Positions 57,984 to 64,000 of a stretch of 64,000 nucleotides of DNA are shown piece after piece (within the stretch, counting starts at the first letter, position 1; each line of letters starts with the position of its first letter). The stretch is taken from the NCBI GenBank assembly GCA_027487685.1, contig JAIYDC010000091.1:1-64000 (forward strand). The letters are read 5' to 3'. This DNA is from Pseudomonadota bacterium. Lineage in GTDB: Bacteria > Bdellovibrionota > Bacteriovoracia > Bacteriovoracales > Bacteriovoracaceae. Position numbers and translations under genes: made by a program. The notes below the pieces were generated by a model, which worked only from the letters and a program-made list of their open reading frames with translations, ran no database searches and was not told the origin of the DNA.

Positions 57984-58803
57984 CCCATTGGACTTTTTTG
58001 CAAACGTCATCGAGCGCGAGACCGGGATTATTTATTCTGGGACAAATCTCTACCAGCTGCAGATGCGTCTCGAGGACATCTGCCGGAAGGAGGGTGTAAA
58101 GTCTATCGATGAATTGGCGCTGCGTTTTCAGGGCCCGGGTCCCGAACTCCAATTAAAGCAAAAGCTTCTCGATCTCGCGACGAATAATGAGACTCTTTTC
58201 TTCCGGGATCCCATCTATTTCACCACGATCGGATCGTTCCTCCAGGAACTTTGTGATCGTGAGCGGATTCCGGAGATCCGTATCTGGTCAGCAGCTTCTA
58301 GCACTGGACAAGAGGCACTTAGTATAGCGATGACTCTTGACGAGCTTTCCGAAAAGAAAGCGCTACCGCCGGTGTCGATTCTTGCGACGGATATCTGTGA
58401 GCGGGCTCTCGCGAGGGCAAAGGCAGGCCTGTATACTGAGTTTGAGGTCATGCGTGGCCTCTCCGAAGAGCGTCGCAAAAAGTATTTTACGAAGGAAGGA
58501 GATTCCTGGCGGGTTAGGCACTCAATTCATTCCCGGATCCAGTATGGGTATAACAACCTTATTCGCTCGGCCGTTTATCAGAGGTTTCATCTCATCTTCT
58601 GTCGTAACGTGCTGATTTATCAAAAAGTTGATATGAAAAGATCCGTTATTGAGGCGCTCTACCGGCAGCTTGAACCCTCAGGTGCAATTCTCCTCGGGGC
58701 GGGAGAAACTATGGTCGGCCTAAAAGAAACAGTGGAGTCCGAGGTCAGAAATACCGTTACGTACTATATGAAACCAAGAGAAGGCGCTAAACGAGCTTCT
58801 TAG
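57973..58803 (+). CDS. cheR: CheR methyltransferase
   Basis: NNETLFFRDP, IWSAASSTGQEALSIAM, FHLIFCRNVLIY. Confidence 0.93.
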   Translation: MSPNPLDFFANVIERETGIIYSGTNLYQLQMRLEDICRKEGVKSIDELALRFQGPGPELQLKQKLLDLATNNETLFFRDPIYFTTIGSFLQELCDRERIPEIRIWSAASSTGQEALSIAMTLDELSEKKALPPVSILATDICERALARAKAGLYTEFEVMRGLSEERRKKYFTKEGDSWRVRHSIHSRIQYGYNNLIRSAVYQRFHLIFCRNVLIYQKVDMKRSVIEALYRQLEPSGAILLGAGETMVGLKETVESEVRNTVTYYMKPREGAKRAS

Positions 58804-58817
58804 AGAGGAGAAAAAAT

Positions 58818-59219
58818 ATGTTTGATCCAATGACAAAAGTACTGGTTGTAGATGACATGCTGACGATGAGGAAAATCGTGACCAAGATCCTGAAGGAGCT
58901 TGGTTTCTCAGATATCCACGAAGCTCAGGATGGTGTGGAGGCATGGGATAAAGCACAGACTGGCGGGTTTGGTCTCATCATCTCGGATTGGAACATGCCA
59001 AATTGCACGGGTCTTGAACTACTGAAGAAGGTGCGTGCTGATCAAAAGTTGGTTAAAACTCCCTTCCTGCTAGTGACAGCTGAAGCCGAACAGAGTCAGG
59101 TTGCTGAGGCGATCAAGTGCGGCGTCGATCAGTATGTCGTGAAACCCTTCTCCAAAGACGCTCTCAAGGCGAAACTAGAGTCGACTTACAAAAAGGTGTC
59201 CGTTCGGTTGGCAGCATAA
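58818..59219 (+). CDS. cheY: CheY response regulator
   Basis: VLVVDDMLTMRKIV, LIISDWNMPNCTGLELLKK, VKPFS. Confidence 0.93.
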   Translation: MFDPMTKVLVVDDMLTMRKIVTKILKELGFSDIHEAQDGVEAWDKAQTGGFGLIISDWNMPNCTGLELLKKVRADQKLVKTPFLLVTAEAEQSQVAEAIKCGVDQYVVKPFSKDALKAKLESTYKKVSVRLAA

Positions 59220-59222
59220 TTC

Positions 59223-60053
59223 ATGAACGTTTTTGCAAGGCCCTGCTACCAGATAGATAAACATGAGGGTTATACGGTCGTGAAGCTTGAGTCCAACCTC
59301 GACTTCACGAACTGCAAAGTCTTTGATGGACAGGTGGATGAATTATCTTCCAATGTCTTCGTGGTTATCAACTGCGATTCCTTGCCTGAGCTTCCGAAGG
59401 ATTGGCTTCGCTGCCTTCTGAAAATTCACCTTAATACCAAACGAGACAATAAGTTTCTTAAGCTCATCCATGTTAACGGGATACTGTTGTCCAATCTTAA
59501 GCGCGAGGGTATCGACACGACTTTCCGTATCGCCAAGGACCTCAGGGATGCACTCCAGGAGACGGGTCTGGCGCCCAAACGCCAACTCAATACTGAGTTC
59601 ATCAATCCGTTCCTGGCCGCCACCATTCACGTACTCAAAGTGCAGGCCCAGGTCGAGGCAAGTTCTGGCCAGATTTACATGAAAAAGCCCGGAGAGGTCA
59701 TGACCGGAGACGTTTCCGGAGTTATCGGAATCGTCTCCGATTCTTTCAATGGCGCCGTTGTTATAAGCTTTCCCGAGAAGACATTTTTGATGGTCATGTC
59801 TAGCATGCTAGGTGAAGAGTACACGAAGATCACCCAGGAGATTGTGGACGGTGCCGGTGAGCTTACGAACATGATTTTTGGCCAGGCGAAGGTTGTCCTC
59901 AACGATAAAGGCTTCGGGATTAAGACGGCCATTCCTTCAGTCATCTCCGGAAAAGACCACTCCCTATCGGCGATGACGAATGGCCCCGTCGTCGTGGTTC
60001 CTTTTACGACGCCCTACGGGAAGTTCTTCGTGGAGATCTGCCTCTCTCAATAG
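59223..60053 (+). CDS. STAS-like/CheX fusion protein
   Basis: N-terminal STAS-like fold; C-terminal VDGAGELTNMIFGQAKV (CheX ExxN). Confidence 0.78.
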   Translation: MNVFARPCYQIDKHEGYTVVKLESNLDFTNCKVFDGQVDELSSNVFVVINCDSLPELPKDWLRCLLKIHLNTKRDNKFLKLIHVNGILLSNLKREGIDTTFRIAKDLRDALQETGLAPKRQLNTEFINPFLAATIHVLKVQAQVEASSGQIYMKKPGEVMTGDVSGVIGIVSDSFNGAVVISFPEKTFLMVMSSMLGEEYTKITQEIVDGAGELTNMIFGQAKVVLNDKGFGIKTAIPSVISGKDHSLSAMTNGPVVVVPFTTPYGKFFVEICLSQ

Positions 60054-60306
60054 TGTTAAATCCTGAAAACCGTGCCACCATCGCCTCCACATCTGGGGCA
60101 GCGGTCCAAGGCCTACCCCGATTTGGTCTTAATCCAGACGAGGAAGATCCGGTTTGTTGCAACCCGCAGGCTCGAGCTACGCGATCGTCCGAACCGCTTC
60201 CTGGGTCAGAGCATGTTAAGGCGATCATAATTAATTTCACTCTGATGAATTAGCATTGCATTTTTTTTGAGGTGCCGTTATCTTCGCTTCAATCTTGGAG
60301 TTTGAT

Positions 60307-60510
60307 ATGAAGTACCGCTTTCGGAATCCGCATCCTTTTGACATGAGCAATTACTTTTCTGGTCTTACCTGCGTGGTCGGGGGGCGGGACTTTGAGCTTG
60401 AAGAGAAAGAGGCTAGGCGTGAGCATGAGTTGCCAGAGGTCAAGAACGATGAGCAGTTCAAGCTCGACTGGTCATTCCTGAAATCCTATCCGAAACCCCG
60501 TCCCCATTAA
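60307..60510 (+). CDS. Small hypothetical protein
   Basis: 67-aa ORF with SD cttggag. Confidence 0.4.
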   Translation: MKYRFRNPHPFDMSNYFSGLTCVVGGRDFELEEKEARREHELPEVKNDEQFKLDWSFLKSYPKPRPH

Positions 60511-60802
60511 TAACTGCCCTCTTTAAATGGTGTTGGGTGAGGTGTTTTGGCCCTTAGTTCAAATGAAGCACCATGGGAGGAAACTCTTCCCTAAGATTTA
60601 ACCCCCCGATCCATGCTAGAAAGACCCTTGAGAATACGCATTAAGTCTCAGAAATAATTGAATTTTATTTCAACTCACCACCATTCTTCTAGGGCAGTTT
60701 AGAAACTGTATTAATGCGGATTGAAACCCCCATACTTTGCTCTGCCTACCCCTCGTTCTAGCATTTGTGAAAGAACGTCACCCGGGTGACAAAGGAGTGT
60801 TT

Positions 60803-61648
60803 ATGGCCAATGTACAGATTAGTCGGGACCGCGGTCCCCTTGAGTTCGATTCCAACATGCATGCTCTCATCAGCTTCCGCGCGATCGTCGCAGGACTCCT
60901 CATCGCTATGTTTACCATGATCGGTCTGCTCGGTCTGGGTCTCGCCTTTGGCGGCATAGGGCTCCACGAGGACACCACCGCCCAAACTGCCGGTGTCTTC
61001 ACTGGTATGTGGTTCCTTGCCTCTGTGCTTGTCTCTCTCTTCGTTGGCAGTTACTTCGCAGCGAGGGTCTCGAAGTTTCGTACCGGTCGCGTGGGTTCGG
61101 TCCAGGGACTGGTGATCGCGGCCCTCTTCCTCGGCTTTTTCCTCTATCAAACAGTCTCAGGTATCGGGGCCGCCGGCTCTGCCATCCAGGGCCTGATCGG
61201 GAAGTCGGGGAGTGCCATATCACTCGGAGTTCGGATGGCCGCTGATTCTGAAGCCGCCACGAACACGATTACGAACTTTGCCGAGGACGCCCTTGGAGAC
61301 CTCAATCTGCGCTCAGAACCCCAGGTCGTCGCCCAAGGTCTTGGTACTCGGCTCCTGCGCGGTGATACCGATGGAGCAAAGAACTACCTTGCACGGCAGG
61401 CCGGGATCACACCCACTGAAGCCGATGCTCGCATCGCCCAAGTTAAGGCCCAGGTTGATAAGTACGTAGGCGAGGCCAAGGAAGGAGCCGCGACTGCACT
61501 CCGATCAACTGGCTGGACCCTCTTTCTTCTTGTCGTCCTTGGAGCATTGGCCTCGGTTGGCGGCGGGGCCCTCGGGTCGGTTGTGAATTTTCGTAAGCCT
61601 CTTGTCAGGGATATTGATGGTCATTACCCCGAGGGGCAAACCGTTTAA
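60803..61648 (+). CDS. Membrane protein with glycine-rich TM segments
   Basis: SD aaaggag, about 4 TM segments, long helical loop. Confidence 0.65.
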   Translation: MANVQISRDRGPLEFDSNMHALISFRAIVAGLLIAMFTMIGLLGLGLAFGGIGLHEDTTAQTAGVFTGMWFLASVLVSLFVGSYFAARVSKFRTGRVGSVQGLVIAALFLGFFLYQTVSGIGAAGSAIQGLIGKSGSAISLGVRMAADSEAATNTITNFAEDALGDLNLRSEPQVVAQGLGTRLLRGDTDGAKNYLARQAGITPTEADARIAQVKAQVDKYVGEAKEGAATALRSTGWTLFLLVVLGALASVGGGALGSVVNFRKPLVRDIDGHYPEGQTV

Positions 61649-61781
61649 GCATTTTACGATGGCCGGCGCGAGATTGCCTCTTGCTCCGGCCCTCTCTGCT
61701 AGCCTCCGGTGGCATTCTGACTCCAGGTAAAGTCTGAAATGTCAGTAGCTTTGAGCAGGTAATTGATCTATATCAAGGCCC

Positions 61782-62693
61782 ATGATCATTGAACGTAAGA
61801 GTGCTGTCTTTATTCTGTTTGCTTGCCTTCTCTGGGGCGTCGACCTTGTAGTCCGATACCCGGTAACGCTGAAGATGGGCTTTACGACCATCGTATTCCT
61901 CGAGAGCCTTCTAGGTCTTTTGCTTCTCTTTCCGTGGGTCCTTAGGCAGCGCAGAGAGTATCTGGCAATGACGTGGACTGATTGGCTTGCTGCCGCTTTC
62001 ATCGGGGGAGTTGGCATGACTGTCTGTGGCTACCTTCAGATTGTCTGTATTCAGAAAGGCACTCCCGGACTTTTCTCATTCTTCCAGATCTTTCAACCGC
62101 TCTTTGTGATCTTCGCCGCCTGGCTATTTCTGAAGGAGCGCGTGGATAATCTCTATTACTTCTGGGGAGTTTGGGTGATTCTGAGCGCACTTATGATGTT
62201 CTCCGTCGACTTGGCCTTGATGTACGATTCGGAAATCGTTCCGGAGGATATTCTCATCGCTCTTTCGACGATGCTCATCTGGGGCCTTTGCACGGTACTC
62301 GCCAAGCGCGTCCTTTCCCGGCACTCTCCCATGGTTCTTGTCTCACTCCGCTGGGGCTTTGCCTTTATCTTTTCGTTAGGGCTTCTCGTCTATGAGGGAG
62401 GTGCAAACTTTGAACCACTTGCACAACTCGAGGTTGGCATGCGATTTTTCTATATGATCGCAGGAGGCGTCGCTTCGATGGTCTTGTACTACTCGGGGCT
62501 CAAGAATATCCTCGCCAGTAAGGCGACATTGATTGAAATTTCCTACGCGGCCTTTGGTATGATCTTTTCGGCGATCTATACCTTCGAGGCACTGAGTCTC
62601 CTTCAGATCCTAGGCGCCGGTTCCTTCTTCGCCTTCATGACTTTGCTCTTATCTAAAGATGAGTCAGTGGTCCCCACCGTAAGAACAAGATAG
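61782..62693 (+). CDS. EamA/DMT-superfamily transporter
   Basis: About 10 TM segments; two EamA-like halves. Confidence 0.83.
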   Translation: MIIERKSAVFILFACLLWGVDLVVRYPVTLKMGFTTIVFLESLLGLLLLFPWVLRQRREYLAMTWTDWLAAAFIGGVGMTVCGYLQIVCIQKGTPGLFSFFQIFQPLFVIFAAWLFLKERVDNLYYFWGVWVILSALMMFSVDLALMYDSEIVPEDILIALSTMLIWGLCTVLAKRVLSRHSPMVLVSLRWGFAFIFSLGLLVYEGGANFEPLAQLEVGMRFFYMIAGGVASMVLYYSGLKNILASKATLIEISYAAFGMIFSAIYTFEALSLLQILGAGSFFAFMTLLLSKDESVVPTVRTR

Positions 62694-63599
62694 CTTAGCG
62701 GAGCGACCGAGGGTCAGAAGGCAGGGAGTATTAAACGGCACAGGAAAGTTCGTCTCCGTATCATGGCCCGCCGGTAGTCCACGCAGCACGGGGTAGGGGA
62801 CCCGCTGGGCAAAGCGTTCCAGGGCCAGACTTACGAGCTCGGTACCATCCTTTTCCCGACCTTCTGTGAAGTCACCGAAGACAAGCGCCTTCAGGCCTTT
62901 ATCGATGATTTTCGCCTGGATGAGCTGCTCTAACATCCGATCGACACTGTAGCCTCGTTCTCCAACGTCCTCGATGAAGAGGATCTTGCCACGGGCCCGG
63001 AGCTCCCAACTGGTTCCGAGGGATGATTGAAGAATCCGCAGGTTTCCGCCGGTGATGGTACCCTGGATCTCACTCCGAATACGGGCAGCTGCATTCATGG
63101 GGATGAGTCCTCTGAACGTATGCTCGCCCTTCCTGCCTAAGATCAAGTCAGCGAGAAGTTTCCGGTCCGGGGTGTGGGCCAAATCCGGGTGCATCTGACT
63201 TATCGTGCGACCATGGATCACAGGCCAGTTCCATTGCTGGGTGAAGAATAAGTGCAGAGCTGTAATATCACTGAAGCCGATGAAAAGTTTGGGCCTCTTC
63301 GGAGGCACTTGTTTAATCAGGTGGGGGATCAATCGCATGCTTCCATAACCGCCGCGCAGGCACCAGATGGCGCGGGATTCAGACAAAAGGGCGGCCCGCA
63401 AGTGGGAGAGTTGAACCTCTAATGGTGAGGCGAAGAAGACGTCTGGACGTATCAGGTCAGGTGGGACTCGCGCCCCAAGTCCCAATTGGTGGATCCAACG
63501 CACGCCAGGTAGGAGTTTCTCTGGGGGAGCATGGGAGGCCGGAGCGATCACATCGACCAGGTCTCCGGGGCGAAGGAACGACCAAGACTTTTTTCTCAT
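62664..63599 (-). CDS. LD-carboxypeptidase (peptidase S66)
   Basis: LRPGDLVDVIAPASHAPPEKL, CLRGGYGSMRLIPHL, FIGFSDITALHL. Confidence 0.92.
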   Translation of the reverse strand: MRKKSWSFLRPGDLVDVIAPASHAPPEKLLPGVRWIHQLGLGARVPPDLIRPDVFFASPLEVQLSHLRAALLSESRAIWCLRGGYGSMRLIPHLIKQVPPKRPKLFIGFSDITALHLFFTQQWNWPVIHGRTISQMHPDLAHTPDRKLLADLILGRKGEHTFRGLIPMNAAARIRSEIQGTITGGNLRILQSSLGTSWELRARGKILFIEDVGERGYSVDRMLEQLIQAKIIDKGLKALVFGDFTEGREKDGTELVSLALERFAQRVPYPVLRGLPAGHDTETNFPVPFNTPCLLTLGRSAKLSCSYGGDH

Positions 63600-63613
63600 G
63601 GCTTCTATTCTAC

Positions 63614-63994
63614 CTATTTCACTCCCCAGGTCTCAAAAATTTTACTGCGGCGGAAGAAATCTCGATACTCACAGGCACGTTCGTTCATGTCCAAGACAAA
63701 TGTCTCGGGTTTGATCGTGATGGACTCAGGCCCTCCTGAGATCACTGCCCCGAGCTTAAGGCCTTGGCACAGTCGCGCATCCACGTAGCGGTCAAGCTCC
63801 GGAACCGCCAGGAGGAGAAAGCAGAGCTCGGTCCGGGCGTAGCGTTTAGAACGGGCGATGGACCCGCTGCTGGCCTGTTCTTCGCGCACGAGCTTCGCTA
63901 GAATACGTTTCACGTTATCTCCGAAGGTATCCATGAAGGAATTAAGGTTTGAGATCGTAATCGGTTGCGCGCGATTGATGTCGGCGCGGATCAA
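63614..63994 (-). CDS. Hypothetical protein, possibly running off the window edge
   Basis: 126-aa ORF near the window end; no recognised family. Confidence 0.5.
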   Translation of the reverse strand: MIRADINRAQPITISNLNSFMDTFGDNVKRILAKLVREEQASSGSIARSKRYARTELCFLLLAVPELDRYVDARLCQGLKLGAVISGGPESITIKPETFVLDMNERACEYRDFFRRSKIFETWGVK

Positions 63995-64000
63995 GGCAAG

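Noticed and set aside
1-64000. CRISPR arrays, tRNA or rRNA genes
   Set aside because: No regularly spaced direct repeats and no cloverleaf or rRNA signature noticed by eye; tRNAscan and CRISPR tools were not run.

Overview
This 64 kb window comes from a Gram-negative bacterium with many secreted proteins and lipoproteins. The gene content resembles predatory or Bdellovibrionota-like genomes, but that lineage is inferred and was not tested. Recognisable housekeeping and metabolic blocks: rlmN, dsbB/dsbA-like pair, rlmF, MazG-like; an almost complete URC-type (second reductive-independent) uracil catabolism operon (aldehyde dehydrogenase, URC1 GTP cyclohydrolase II-like, URC4/DUF1688, UPRTase, uridine kinase); selD-selU; a chemotaxis operon cheA-cheW-cheB-cheR-cheY-STAS/CheX. 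Mobile and decayed DNA: a complete IS5-family element (TIR plus TAA duplication), a heavily decayed ATP-type pckA, a decayed RelE/HigB-type toxin-antitoxin pair, a frameshifted and internally deleted secreted paralog, and a duplicated scrap of a cytochrome c gene. The most interesting segment is 27.8-31.8 kb. It holds two copies of a yybP-ykoY (Mn2+) riboswitch-like RNA, each directly upstream of a paralogous 50-aa micro-lipoprotein. These are interleaved with two diverged BaeRF/Balon-like (aeRF1-related) proteins, one overlapping an HPF/S30AE ribosome-hibernation factor. Other notable items: peptide deformylase with a signal peptide, a Fic protein with a lipoprotein signal and an altered Fic motif, a MazEF-like operon with a coupled third ORF, an SET-domain protein, and several hairpins and repeated intergenic motifs. 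All assignments rest on motif recognition by eye; no database search was run.
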